A stretch of DNA of 64,000 nt from JALZAI01 sp038207565 (lineage in GTDB: Bacteria; Actinomycetota; Actinomycetes; Mycobacteriales; Jatrophihabitantaceae), in the NCBI GenBank assembly GCA_038207565.1, contig JBBQZQ010000007.1, positions 1 through 64,000 of the forward strand, in the 5' to 3' direction. A program made the position numbers and the translations under genes. The notes beneath the pieces are model-generated. The model made no database searches. It saw only the letters and a list, made by a program, of their open reading frames with translations, and was not told where the DNA came from. Shown here in pieces: positions 25,635 to 34,745 of the stretch (position 1 is the stretch's first letter; each line of letters begins with the position of its first letter).

Positions 25635-27643
25635 GTGAACAGCTCGGCGGACGGCGACGGGTTGACCCGTCGCGCGATCACCTCCGCGATCTCGTCGACC
25701 GCCTGCTCGATGGGGATGCCGTTGCGCTGCGACCCATCGCGGTAGCGGAAGGACACCGCGTCGGCGGCGGCATCAGTCTCGCCGGCGATCACCATGAACG
25801 GCACCTTCGCCCTCTGCGCAGTACGAATCTTCTTCTGCATGCGGTCGTCGGACTCGTCGACCTCGGCACGGATGCCCCGCTCGGCCATCCGCGCCGCCAC
25901 GTCGCGCAGGTAGGCCACCTGGTCGTCAGTCACCGGGACGGCCACGACCTGCACCGGTGACAGCCACGTCGGGAACGCACCCGCGTAGTGCTCGGTGAGC
26001 ACACCGATAAACCGTTCGATCGACCCGAACTTGGCCGAGTGGATCATCACCGGTTGTTGCCGTGACCCGTCGGCTGCCTGGTATTCCAGGCCGAAACGCG
26101 CCGGCTGGTTGAAGTCGTACTGCACCGTGGACATCTGCCAGGTGCGCCCGATCGCGTCGCGGGCCTGCACCGAGATCTTCGGGCCGTAGAACGCCGCTCC
26201 ACCCGGGTCGGGGACGAGTTCGAGACCGGTCTCCAGTCCCGCCAGCTCGAGGGTCCGGGTGGCGATGTCCCACTCTGCCTGCGAGCCGATGAATTTGTCG
26301 GAGTTCTCGTCGCGCGTGGACAGTTCGAGATAGAAATCGTCGAGGCCGAAATCCCGCAGCAGGCCGAGCAGAAAGTTCAACAGCAGCTTGATCTCACCGG
26401 GCGCCTGCTCGGCGGTGCAGTACGTGTGCGAATCGTCCTGGGTCATGCCCCGCACCCGGGTCAGCCCGTGCACCACCCCGGACAGTTCGTAGCGGTACAC
26501 CGAGCCGAACTCGAACAGTCGCAGCGGCAGCTCACGGTACGAACGGCCGCGAGATCGGTAGATCAAGTTGTGCATCGGGCAGTTCATCGCCTTGAGGCGG
26601 TACTCCGCACCCTCGAGATCCATCGGCGGGAACATGGTGTCGGCGTAGTAGGGCAAGTGCCCTGAGGTGTGGAACAGACCGTCCTTGGTGATATGCGGGG
26701 TGTTGACGAAGTCGAAGCCCTCGTCGATGTGTCGCTGGCGCACATAGTTCTCCAGCTCGCGGCGCAGGATGCCGCCCTTGGGGTGGAACACCGCCAGCCC
26801 CGAGCCGAGCTCATCCGGGAAGCTGAACAGGTCCAATTCGATGCCCAGCTTGCGGTGGTCGCGCTTAGCCGCTTCCTCCAGCCGGTGCAGGTAGGCCTTC
26901 AGGTCGTCGCGCGAGGCCCACGCTGTGCCGTAGATGCGCTGCAACTGCTCGTTCTTCTCGCTCCCGCGCCAGTACGCCGCCGCGCTGCGCATCAGCTTGA
27001 ACGCAGGGATGCGCCGGGTGGTCGGCAGATGGGGGCCGCGACACAGGTCGGTCCAGACCTGCTCGCCGGACTTGGCGTCGAGGTTGTCGTACATGGTCAG
27101 CCCGCCCGCGCCGACCTCGGTGGCCTCGTCACCGGACGCGCTCGACTTCAACCCGATCAGCTCGAGCTTGAACCGTTCGTTCGCGAGCTCCTCGCGCGCT
27201 GCGTCGTCGTCGATCCGACGGCGGGCGAAGCGTTGCCCGGCCTTCACGATCTCGCCCATCCGCTTCTCGATGGCGGCGAGGTCCTCGGGAGTGAACGGGC
27301 GTGCGGGCAGGAAGTCGTAGTAGAAGCCGTCCTGGATCGGCGGGCCGATACCGAGCAAGGTGCCGGGGAACAAATCTTGCACCGCCTGCGCCATCACGTG
27401 CGCTGCAGAGTGCCGCAACACCGCCAGCCCGTCCGGTGACGCTGCAGTGACCGCCTCGACGTCGGTGTCGGCCTCGGGTACCCAGGCGAGGTCCTTGAGG
27501 TTGCCCTCGGGGTCTCGTACCACGACCGCGCCGCCGGGGCCGGTGACGTCGGCACCGGCCTCGTGCAGCGCATCGAGCACCGTCGTCCCGGCCGCCACCC
27601 GGACGGGCAGGGCTGGGACGGGCGGCACGGCGCTGGCGGACAC
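25631..27643 (-). CDS. thrS: Threonyl-tRNA synthetase
   Basis: 670 residues. N-terminal TGS domain, then the editing domain with HSAAHVMAQAV (HxxxH) and its SAD subdomain. The class II catalytic core has MNCPMHN (zinc Cys), RELPLRLFEFG, RVRGMTQDDSH and the C-terminal anticodon-binding domain beginning VQVVAVPVTDDQ. Start is GTG 27643, preceded by a strong gaggag site. Divergent from the CapA-like lipoprotein gene 61 bases away. Confidence 0.97.
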   Translation of the reverse strand: MSASAVPPVPALPVRVAAGTTVLDALHEAGADVTGPGGAVVVRDPEGNLKDLAWVPEADTDVEAVTAASPDGLAVLRHSAAHVMAQAVQDLFPGTLLGIGPPIQDGFYYDFLPARPFTPEDLAAIEKRMGEIVKAGQRFARRRIDDDAAREELANERFKLELIGLKSSASGDEATEVGAGGLTMYDNLDAKSGEQVWTDLCRGPHLPTTRRIPAFKLMRSAAAYWRGSEKNEQLQRIYGTAWASRDDLKAYLHRLEEAAKRDHRKLGIELDLFSFPDELGSGLAVFHPKGGILRRELENYVRQRHIDEGFDFVNTPHITKDGLFHTSGHLPYYADTMFPPMDLEGAEYRLKAMNCPMHNLIYRSRGRSYRELPLRLFEFGSVYRYELSGVVHGLTRVRGMTQDDSHTYCTAEQAPGEIKLLLNFLLGLLRDFGLDDFYLELSTRDENSDKFIGSQAEWDIATRTLELAGLETGLELVPDPGGAAFYGPKISVQARDAIGRTWQMSTVQYDFNQPARFGLEYQAADGSRQQPVMIHSAKFGSIERFIGVLTEHYAGAFPTWLSPVQVVAVPVTDDQVAYLRDVAARMAERGIRAEVDESDDRMQKKIRTAQRAKVPFMVIAGETDAAADAVSFRYRDGSQRNGIPIEQAVDEIAEVIARRVNPSPSAELFT

Positions 27644-27670
27644 GCGAACTCCTCACTTTGGGGGGTTACC

Positions 27671-27685
27671 ACGGTTCGGAACCGT
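27671..27685. promoter_or_regulatory. Palindrome ACGGTTC-G-GAACCGT between thrS and capA-like gene
   Basis: A perfect 7-base inverted repeat around one central base, in the 61-base divergent interval. Its position suits an operator that controls one or both genes. No matching regulator is known to me. Confidence 0.35.
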
Positions 27686-27704
27686 CGCGAGGAATGCTAG
27701 TGCG

Positions 27705-28874
27705 GTGCCCGCCCGTCGCAGATCGCATATCCACGCCGCCTCCACGGGAATCGCTCTGCTCGCCCTCGCGGCATGTACCTCGTCACCGGCGGCCTCCCGC
27801 ACCACGGCGGCGCCGACCTCCAGCGCCCAGAGCACGATGGCGAACACCGCGCCGCCCACCACCTCCGCAGCGACATCGGTGGACAGCACCGCTGGCCGCA
27901 GGTCGGGCACCCCGGCTCCTGTGCGCCGCCGTGCCGGACAGTTCACGATCGCCTTCGCAGGCGACGTCCACTTCGCGGAGCGGATCGGGCGACGGCTCGA
28001 CCGCAGCCCGGCGACGGTCTTCGCGCAGGCCGCGCCCGGCCTGCGCAAGGCCGACCTGACGATGGTCAACCTGGAGACCGCGATCACGACCGGCGGACAG
28101 CAGCAGCGCAAGCTGTTCACGTTCCGCGCGCCACCGAAGGCGTTCGGCGCGCTACGCGACGCCGGCATCGACGTGGTCACCATGGCCAACAATCACGGCG
28201 CCGACTACGGGACGCCGGGGCTGCGCGACAGCCTGGCGGCGGCCGGCACGTACCACTTCCCCGTCGTCGGTATCGGCAAGGACGCCGCCCACGCCTACCG
28301 CCCGTACACCCGGACGCTCAATGGGGTGAAGGTCGCGATCATCGGCGCCGATCAGGTGCAGGACGAGACGACGCTGCGCCTGTTCAGCGCTGGTCGCGCA
28401 ACGCCCGGCGTCGCGGACGCCTACTCCCCCCGGTTGCTCTCGGCCGTTCGCGCCGCGAAATCACTGGGTTACCTTGTCGTCGTATACCTGCACTGGGGGA
28501 TCGAATATCAGGCGTGCCCGTCCGGTGATCAGGAGACGCTGGCTGCGTCGCTCGCTCGCGCGGGAGCCACAGCGGTCATCGGCACCCACGCCCACGTGCT
28601 GCAGGGTGCCGGGTGGCTGCCAGGCGGTGCCTATGTCGCGTACGGTCTCGGCAACTACCTGTGGTGGCGGACATTCGGCAACGACCAGGACGACAACGGC
28701 GTGCTCACGCTGACGTTCGAACACCGCAAGGTCATCGGCCAGTCCTTCGCACCGTCGCGCCTGGACGACCGCGGCGTCCCCGTCCCGGCCACGGGTGCCG
28801 AATACATCCGCATCCACGACGAGTGGACCGGCGACCGTTCGTGCACAAACCTGTCCGCCCGTCCACCACGTTGA
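27705..28874 (+). CDS. CapA/PgsA-family lipoprotein
   Basis: 389 residues from GTG 27705. The N-terminus is a lipoprotein signal: basic start, hydrophobic stretch and lipobox LAAC, with Cys near residue 21. A Ser/Thr/Ala-rich spacer of about 45 residues leads to a calcineurin-like phosphoesterase fold typical of CapA proteins: FAGDVHFAE, VNLETAITTGG, MANNHGADYG, VYLHWGIEY and IGTHAHVLQGAGWLPGG. CapA relatives take part in poly-gamma-glutamate synthesis in Bacillus. No capB or capC partner is nearby, so the role here is open. Confidence 0.88.
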   Translation: MPARRRSHIHAASTGIALLALAACTSSPAASRTTAAPTSSAQSTMANTAPPTTSAATSVDSTAGRRSGTPAPVRRRAGQFTIAFAGDVHFAERIGRRLDRSPATVFAQAAPGLRKADLTMVNLETAITTGGQQQRKLFTFRAPPKAFGALRDAGIDVVTMANNHGADYGTPGLRDSLAAAGTYHFPVVGIGKDAAHAYRPYTRTLNGVKVAIIGADQVQDETTLRLFSAGRATPGVADAYSPRLLSAVRAAKSLGYLVVVYLHWGIEYQACPSGDQETLAASLARAGATAVIGTHAHVLQGAGWLPGGAYVAYGLGNYLWWRTFGNDQDDNGVLTLTFEHRKVIGQSFAPSRLDDRGVPVPATGAEYIRIHDEWTGDRSCTNLSARPPR

Positions 28875-28884
28875 AGGGGTCGTC

Positions 28885-29412
28885 ATGTTCCTCTACGAGT
28901 ACGAGGGCGTCGGCCCCACCATCGCCGAGGACGCGTTCGTCGCGGCGACCGCGAGCCTCATCGGCGACGTGACCATCGAGGCGGGAGCCTCGATCTGGTA
29001 CGGCGCGGTACTGCGCGGCGACGACGGGCCGATCGTGATTCGCGCGCGCGCGAATGTGCAGGACGGCTCCGTGATCCACACGACGCCGGGAGTCACGACC
29101 GAGATCGGCCCCGGAGCGACCGTCGCGCACCAGTGCATGGTCCACGGTGCGGTCGTCGAGGAGGAGGCCCTGATTGGCAACGGCTGTGTCGTGCTCGACG
29201 GTGCGCGGATCGGTTCGCGCTCGCTGGTCGCGGCCATGTCACTCGTCCCGTCCGGCATGCAGATCCCGTCGGGGATGCTCGTGGCGGGCGTCCCGGCGAA
29301 GATCAAGCGGCCGATCGCGGGCACACCGGCCGAGATGTGGGTGAACCTCAACCCGACCCACTACCCGCAATTGGCGCAGCGGCACCGGCACGGCATCCGC
29401 GCAGTTCGGTAA
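28885..29412 (+). CDS. Gamma-carbonic anhydrase-like hexapeptide-repeat protein
   Basis: 175 residues from ATG 28885, ten bases after the CapA-like stop. Left-handed beta-helix repeats run through ASLIGDVTIEAGASIWYGAVLRGD. The usual zinc-ligand positions are present in VIHTTPG and VAHQCMVHGAV (His residues). Proteins of this family bind zinc; many are not proven carbonic anhydrases. Confidence 0.9.
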   Translation: MFLYEYEGVGPTIAEDAFVAATASLIGDVTIEAGASIWYGAVLRGDDGPIVIRARANVQDGSVIHTTPGVTTEIGPGATVAHQCMVHGAVVEEEALIGNGCVVLDGARIGSRSLVAAMSLVPSGMQIPSGMLVAGVPAKIKRPIAGTPAEMWVNLNPTHYPQLAQRHRHGIRAVR

Positions 29413-29465
29413 AGACCTGCTCCCACGACAGGCAGAACCCCGCCGGCCGCCCTATCCTGTGCGCC

Positions 29466-30335
29466 ATGACGGCCTTCAACCCGCCCCCGAACCAGCCACC
29501 CAGCGCGCCCTCGGCGTCTCCTGCCGCGTGGTACGCCGACCCGCTCGGCCGCCACGAATTCCGCTACTACGACGGTGCGCAGTGGACCGAGCACGTCTCC
29601 TCCCACGGGCGCACGTCCATCGACCCGCCGGTGGGCCAGGGCCGGATCCCGACCGTGCACCGTGCGCCGGAGCGGGTCCAGCAGGACGTGCAGCGTGCCG
29701 GCGCTGCCGGCGTCGCGGCATTCCAGGGCGGGACCGGGTCGATCTTCACCGAGCCGATCCTGGTCGTGAACCAGAAGGCCAAGCTGATCGAGATCAGCAA
29801 CGAGTACGCGATCTACGACCAGAACGCCCGCCAGATCGCGGCAGTGCGCGAGACCGGACAGAGCGGGCTGAAGAAGGCGGCACGGTTCCTGACCTCGCTC
29901 GATCAGTACATGACCCACAAGCTGCAGATCGTCGACATGCAGGGCAACGTGATGCTCGCACTGACCCGGCCCGCGAAGTTCGTCAAATCACGGATCATCG
30001 TCGAGAACGCGCAGGGCCAGGAGATAGGGCAGATCGTCCAGCAGAACGCCATCGGCAAGATCCGCTTCGGGCTCGAAGCGGGAGGCAATGTCTACGGCTC
30101 GATCAACGGGGAGAACTGGCGGGCCTGGAATTTTAACATCCAGGACCACACGGGTACCGAGGTCGCCCGCATCACCAAGACCTGGGAGGGGCTGGCCAAG
30201 ACCATGTTCACCACCGCCGACAACTATGTCCTGCAGATCCACCGACCGCTCGAGGACCCGCTGCGCACCCTGGTCGTCGCCGCCGCGCTCGGCGTCGACA
30301 CCGCCCTCAAGCAGGACTCGCGCGGCTTCGGCTGA
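29466..30335 (+). CDS. DUF2510 / phospholipid scramblase-related (LURP-one-like) protein
   Basis: 289 residues. After a Pro-rich start, residues 20-45 carry a DUF2510 module (WYADPLGRHEFRYYDG then QWTEHV). The remainder is a tubby/scramblase-like barrel: FTEPILVVNQKAKLIEISNEYAIYD, GNVMLALTRPAKF and a final hydrophobic segment near residue 270. DUF2510 is a short actinobacterial motif often attached to membrane-associated proteins. Function unknown; a phospholipid- or membrane-bound role is inference from the fold. Confidence 0.8.
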   Translation: MTAFNPPPNQPPSAPSASPAAWYADPLGRHEFRYYDGAQWTEHVSSHGRTSIDPPVGQGRIPTVHRAPERVQQDVQRAGAAGVAAFQGGTGSIFTEPILVVNQKAKLIEISNEYAIYDQNARQIAAVRETGQSGLKKAARFLTSLDQYMTHKLQIVDMQGNVMLALTRPAKFVKSRIIVENAQGQEIGQIVQQNAIGKIRFGLEAGGNVYGSINGENWRAWNFNIQDHTGTEVARITKTWEGLAKTMFTTADNYVLQIHRPLEDPLRTLVVAAALGVDTALKQDSRGFG

Positions 30336-30389
30336 GTACCAACCCCCGGAGCGGTGATCCACACGCGCTCCTGGTGGGCGCCCGCACCA

Positions 30390-30974
30390 TCACGGCGGGG
30401 TGCGGGCGGCCGGCCCGGTCCCCCGCGCGCTCCAGCGGGCGAGGTCGGCCGGAGTGTCCAGGTCGGACGGGTCGCCGGTCACGTCCACCTCGTCGACCAG
30501 ATCGGGACGCGACGCGAGCAGCGCCCGCGCGCCTTCGTCCGGTCCGGCCGACGCCAAAGCCGTGCGCCACAGCCGCGGGGCCATAACCGTCGGGTGGCCC
30601 CGTCGCCGGCCATAGCGCGCGATCGCGATGCGCCCCGGCTGCCAGGAGTGCACGACAGCGTACACCGCTTCCGCCGAGATGCCCGGCATGTCCACGAGCA
30701 CGACGGCCAGTGCGGCGACGTCGCCGGCTGCATCGACCGCCAGTTCCAGCGACGAGCGCTGCCCACGAGATGGGTCGGGATTGACGACCGCCCGGGCATC
30801 GGCAACCGCGGTCCCGGCCCGCACCACCGCGAGGACCGGCTCGCAGCCGCCGTCGCGCAGCACCGTCACCGCCCGGTCGAGCAGGGACGTCCCGTCCACC
30901 CGCAACGACGCCTTCGGCGTCCCCATCCGGGTGCCGGCTCCGGCGGCCAGCACGGCGCCTGCGACAAGCCCCAC
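30390..30974 (-). CDS. MobA/MocA-like nucleotidyltransferase
   Basis: 194 residues from GTG 30974. The Rossmann nucleotidyltransferase start VAGAVLAAGAGTRMGTPKA contains the GxGxRxGxxK nucleotide loop, and VVLVDMPG carries the metal-binding Asp. Similar proteins attach CMP or GMP to molybdopterin, giving the dinucleotide cofactor used by molybdenum hydroxylases. Its place 45 bases divergent from the cox-type cluster supports making the MCD cofactor for that enzyme. Confidence 0.85.
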   Translation of the reverse strand: MGLVAGAVLAAGAGTRMGTPKASLRVDGTSLLDRAVTVLRDGGCEPVLAVVRAGTAVADARAVVNPDPSRGQRSSLELAVDAAGDVAALAVVLVDMPGISAEAVYAVVHSWQPGRIAIARYGRRRGHPTVMAPRLWRTALASAGPDEGARALLASRPDLVDEVDVTGDPSDLDTPADLARWSARGTGPAARTPP

Positions 30975-31019
30975 GTCCGGAGAGTATGCGCGGCGACGGA
31001 AACAGGCGATGCTCGAGGT

Positions 31020-31898
31020 ATGCAGCCATCCCCCTTCACCGCACCGTCCGAGGTCGCGGCCGCGCTCGACAAGGCCGGATACCTCCCCGACGAGGGCGTC
31101 GCCACGGCGGCCTATCTCGCCATTCGGATGGGACGGCCCCTGTTCCTCGAAGGCGATCCTGGGGTGGGCAAGACCGCACTCGCGCAGGCCCTGGCCGACA
31201 TCACCGCCAAACCGCTCGTGCGGCTGCAGTGCTACGAGGGCATCGACGCCAGCCAGGCGCTCTACGACTGGGACTTCCCCCGCCAGGTGCTGCACCTGCG
31301 CGCCGCCGCCGACACCGACGACCGCGCCACCCTGGAGGCCTCGCTCTACGACCGTCGCTTCCTCGTCGCCCGTCCGATCCTGCAGGCGCTCGAGACGCCG
31401 TCGGTGTTGTTGATCGACGAGATCGACCGCGCCGATGACGAATTCGAGGCGTTCCTGCTCGAGGTGCTGGCCGAGAACTCGGTCAGCATCCCGGAGCTCG
31501 GGACGATCCACGCTGTGACCCCGCCACTGGTCGTCCTCACCTCCAACCGCACGCGCGAGGTCCACGACGCCCTGAAACGGCGGTGCCTGTATCACTGGGT
31601 CGAGCACCCCAGCTTCGAGCGCGAGGTCGAGATCGTGCGCCGGCACATTCCGGAGGTGGCCGACCGGCTCGCCCGCGAGGTCGCCGCTGTCGTCGGTCAC
31701 CTGCGCGAGGTGGACCTGCTCAAACCGCCCGGCATCGCCGAGACCATCGACTGGGCGCAGGCGCTGCACATCCTGGGTAGCGACCGCCTCGACGGCGAGC
31801 GGGCCACCGCGACCCTGGGTGCCGCAATCAAGTACCACGAGGACCAGACCCGCGTGCAGCGGGAGGTCCTGCCCGAGCTGTTGGCCAAGTTGGCATGA
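31020..31898 (+). CDS. MoxR-family AAA+ ATPase (CoxD-like)
   Basis: 292 residues. Walker A GDPGVGKTAL, Walker B VLLIDEIDRAD and sensor motif TSNRTREVHDALKRRCLYHW are all MoxR-type. In CO dehydrogenase clusters CoxD is proposed to act as a chaperone that helps mature the [CuSMoO2] or Mo centre, working with the VWA protein CoxE encoded next. Starts the plus-strand cluster. Confidence 0.92.
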   Translation: MQPSPFTAPSEVAAALDKAGYLPDEGVATAAYLAIRMGRPLFLEGDPGVGKTALAQALADITAKPLVRLQCYEGIDASQALYDWDFPRQVLHLRAAADTDDRATLEASLYDRRFLVARPILQALETPSVLLIDEIDRADDEFEAFLLEVLAENSVSIPELGTIHAVTPPLVVLTSNRTREVHDALKRRCLYHWVEHPSFEREVEIVRRHIPEVADRLAREVAAVVGHLREVDLLKPPGIAETIDWAQALHILGSDRLDGERATATLGAAIKYHEDQTRVQREVLPELLAKLA

Positions 31899-31926
31899 CG
31901 TGGCCGTTGGGAAGGTGATCAATGAC

Positions 31927-33024
31927 GTGGACGTCGTCGCGTCGCTGACCGGTTTCGCCGGCGCCCTGCGCGCGGTGGGGATCAACGCCGACCGGGCGCG
32001 GGTCTCGACCAGCCTGTGCGCGCTGGCCGAGCTGGACCCCGGCAGCGCCGACGACGTCTACTGGGCCGCTCGGCTGTCGTTGTGCTCCGAACCGGACGAC
32101 CTGGCGAAGTTCGACGCGATCTTCGACCTGTGGTTTCGCGGTTCGCGTCCGCTGACCCGCCAGCCCCAGCAGCCCTCGCAGGTCAAGCACCAGGAGCTGC
32201 GCGCAGTGGGCGGTCCCGGTGACACCGGATCGCGCGGCGACGACGAGGTGCTGCGCACCGCCGCCAGCGAGACCGAGGTGTTGCGGACCCGCGATGTCGC
32301 CGCCCTGACCGCGCGCGAACGCGACGAGATCAACCGGCTCATCGCGCTGCTGGCGCCGCGCCTGGGGCACCGACGCACCCTGCGACGCAAGCGCGGTGGT
32401 CACGACCGCATCGACGTCCGCCGTACCGTGCGCCAGCTGCTGCGCGACGGCGGCGAGCCCGGCTCGCTCGTCTGGGACCGGCCGCGAGTGAAGCCGCGCC
32501 GCCTCGTCCTGCTGATCGACGTCAGTGGCTCGATGGCCCCCTATGCGGACGCGCTGCTGCGCTTCGCGCACGCCGCGGTGCGCTCCTCCCCGGGCAGGGT
32601 CGAGGTCTTCACGATCGGCACCAGGCTCACGCGGGTGACCCGGCAACTACGCCTGCGCGACCCGGAGCACGCCCTGCGCGCCATGAGCACCGCGATTCCC
32701 GACTGGAGCGGGGGCACCCGCCTGGGTGAGGCGCTGCGCGCGTTCCTCGACCTCTGGGGCCAGCGCGGCACCGCGCGCCGCGCGGTCGTCGTGCTCGCCT
32801 CGGACGGGTGGGAGCGCGGTGACGCGAACCTGCTCGGGGAACAGATGCACCGCCTGTCGCGGTTGGCGCACAAGACGGTGTGGGTCAATCCGCACAAGGG
32901 CAAGGACGGGTTCGCTCCGGCGACGGGAGGCATGGTGGCCGCGCTCCCCTACCTGGACGAGCTCATCGCCGGGCACAACATGGACGCCCTGCGCAATCTG
33001 GTGGAGGTCATTGGTCATGCGTGA
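31927..33024 (+). CDS. CoxE-like VWA-domain protein
   Basis: About 365 residues. The C-terminal von Willebrand A domain has an intact MIDAS motif (LLIDVSGSMAPY) and a later TRLTRVTRQL region; the N-terminal part is helical with a long linker rich in Gln and Arg. The GTG at 31927 has gggaagg 11 bases upstream; GTG at 31900 is an alternative. CoxE partners the MoxR-type ATPase CoxD in cofactor maturation. Its end overlaps the next gene by 8 bases. Confidence 0.88.
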   Translation: MDVVASLTGFAGALRAVGINADRARVSTSLCALAELDPGSADDVYWAARLSLCSEPDDLAKFDAIFDLWFRGSRPLTRQPQQPSQVKHQELRAVGGPGDTGSRGDDEVLRTAASETEVLRTRDVAALTARERDEINRLIALLAPRLGHRRTLRRKRGGHDRIDVRRTVRQLLRDGGEPGSLVWDRPRVKPRRLVLLIDVSGSMAPYADALLRFAHAAVRSSPGRVEVFTIGTRLTRVTRQLRLRDPEHALRAMSTAIPDWSGGTRLGEALRAFLDLWGQRGTARRAVVVLASDGWERGDANLLGEQMHRLSRLAHKTVWVNPHKGKDGFAPATGGMVAALPYLDELIAGHNMDALRNLVEVIGHA

Positions 33025-34150
33025 TGTCATCGACGAACTCGAACGCTGGTGGCGCGCCGGCAAGACGGTCGGCATCGGCACCGTTGTCGGTACCTGGAAG
33101 TCCGCGCCGCGCCAGCCCGGCGCAGCGATGCTGGTAGGCCCGGATGACTCTGCCGTGGGCAGTGTGTCGGGGGGCTGCGTCGAGGGCGCCGTGTTCGAGC
33201 TAGCCACCGCGGCCCGGGAGGACGGCCTCGCCCGGTTGCAGCGCTACGGCGTCAGCGACGACGACGCCTTCACCGTCGGTCTGACCTGCGGGGGCATCAT
33301 CGACATCTTCGTCGAGCAGATCAGCCAGCAGAGCTTCCCCGAGCTGGGCCAGGTCGCCGACGACATCCGCGCGGGCATCCCCGTCGCCGTCGCCACCGTC
33401 ATCAGCGGCGACGAGGCCCGCATCGGCAACCGCCTCGTCGTCGGCCCGGACACCGTCAGCGGATCGCTGGGCAGCGCTCGCCTCGACGACGCCGTGCGCG
33501 ACGACGTCACCGGCATGCTCGCCCAGGGGCGTACCGGCACGGTCCACTACGGCCTGGACGGCGAGCGTCGTGGCGACGACCTCGCGATCTTCGTAGCTGC
33601 CTACGCGCCACGACCCCGCATGATCGTCTTCGGCGCTATCGACTTCGCCGCGGCCGTGGCCCGCGTCGGGTCGTTCCTCGGCTACCAGGTCACCGTCTGC
33701 GACGCGCGCGAGACCTTCGCGACGACGAAGCGCTTTCCGAAGGCCGACGAGGTGATCGTCGCCTGGCCGCACAGGTACCTGGCCGACACCGAGGTCGACG
33801 AGCGGACCGTCGTGTGCGTACTGACCCATGACCCGAAGTTCGACGTCCCCTTGCTCGAACTGGCACTGCGCATGCCGCTCGCCTATGTCGGCGCGATGGG
33901 ATCGCGCCGAACGAACGAGGACCGCGCCGCTCGGTTGCGCGAGCTGGGACTGACCGACGAGGAACTGGGTCGCCTGCACGCCCCGATCGGGTTGGATGTG
34001 GGCGCCCGGACGCCCGAGGAGACCGCGATCTCGGTGGCTGCCGAAATCATCGGGGTGCGCTGGGGTGGCTCCGGGGCGCCGTTGCGCCGCCTGGACGGCC
34101 CGATTCACCACGAATCGCTCACGTTCGGCGAAATGGCTGTCGAATCCTGA
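33017..34150 (+). CDS. XdhC/CoxF-family protein
   Basis: 377 residues. The XdhC N-terminal domain has VGIGTVVGTWKSAPRQPGA and GSVSGGCVEGAV; GLTCGGIIDIFVE carries the conserved Cys-Gly-Gly. The C-terminal Rossmann domain has MIVFGAIDFAAAVA, FPKADEVIV, and YVGAMGSRRT. XdhC proteins bind the molybdenum cofactor, protect it and promote its insertion or sulfuration in hydroxylases. Overlaps coxE by 8 bases, and the catalytic subunits follow after 124 bases. Confidence 0.92.
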   Translation: MRDVIDELERWWRAGKTVGIGTVVGTWKSAPRQPGAAMLVGPDDSAVGSVSGGCVEGAVFELATAAREDGLARLQRYGVSDDDAFTVGLTCGGIIDIFVEQISQQSFPELGQVADDIRAGIPVAVATVISGDEARIGNRLVVGPDTVSGSLGSARLDDAVRDDVTGMLAQGRTGTVHYGLDGERRGDDLAIFVAAYAPRPRMIVFGAIDFAAAVARVGSFLGYQVTVCDARETFATTKRFPKADEVIVAWPHRYLADTEVDERTVVCVLTHDPKFDVPLLELALRMPLAYVGAMGSRRTNEDRAARLRELGLTDEELGRLHAPIGLDVGARTPEETAISVAAEIIGVRWGGSGAPLRRLDGPIHHESLTFGEMAVES

Positions 34151-34186
34151 CCGAACGAATGGTCGTGTTGTGTGCGTCCGTTCGGT
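34150..34186. promoter_or_regulatory. Inverted repeat ACCGAACG-N21-CGTTCGGT before coxS
   Basis: A perfect 8-base inverted repeat that starts at the last base of the XdhC-like gene's stop, 88 bases before the small-subunit start. It could be an operator for a separate promoter of the catalytic genes or a long-loop hairpin. Nothing else recognisable lies in this 124-base gap except the ggagg ribosome site at its end. Confidence 0.35.
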
Positions 34187-34274
34187 AGCGTCGCTGTGTC
34201 GGCGTTTTACAGGCAGGCGGAGGACATCCGGCTGCCCCTGCACCGACGACAATGTTCGCTCTCGTGGAGGTGGC

Positions 34275-34745
34275 ATGACCAAGATCAGTCTCACGGTCGA
34301 CGGAGTCGTATATTCCGATGACGTCGAACCCCGCACGCTGCTCGTGCACTATCTGCGCGAACAGTTGGGCAAGGTCGGGACCGTGGTGGGGTGTGACACC
34401 AGCAACTGCGGCGCGTGCACCGTCGACCTCGGCGGCAAGAGCGTGAAGAGCTGCACCATCCTTGCCGTGCAGGTCGATGGCGGCGAGGTGACGACGATCG
34501 AGGGCCTCGAGAAGGACGGCACGCTGCACCCGATGCAGCAGGCCTTCCACGAGAACCATGCGCTGCAGTGCGGCTACTGCACGCCGGGAATGATCATGGC
34601 CTGCCGCGACCTGTTGAAGAACAACCCCAGTCCGAGCGAGGACGAGATCCGCGAGGGCATCGAAGGCAACCTCTGCCGCTGCACCGGCTACCAGAACATC
34701 GTGCATGCCGTGCAGGCAGTCGCCGGGACCGGAGCGCAATCATGA
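34275..34745 (+). CDS. coxS: Molybdenum hydroxylase small subunit, 2x[2Fe-2S] (CoxS-like)
   Basis: 156 residues. Plant-type ferredoxin cluster ligands C40, C45, C48 and C60 (VVGCDTSNCGACTV, SCT) and the second, helical cluster's C99, C102, C134 and C136 (QCGYCTPGM, NLCRCTGYQ). It relays electrons from the Mo centre to FAD. Strong ggagg site before the ATG. The stop overlaps the large-subunit start as ATGA. Confidence 0.95.
   Translation: MTKISLTVDGVVYSDDVEPRTLLVHYLREQLGKVGTVVGCDTSNCGACTVDLGGKSVKSCTILAVQVDGGEVTTIEGLEKDGTLHPMQQAFHENHALQCGYCTPGMIMACRDLLKNNPSPSEDEIREGIEGNLCRCTGYQNIVHAVQAVAGTGAQS

Noticed and set aside
30390..31985. 531-codon minus-strand frame across the MoxR gene
   Set aside because: Only its last 194 codons, from GTG 30974, encode the MobA-like protein; the rest is antisense to the MoxR gene.
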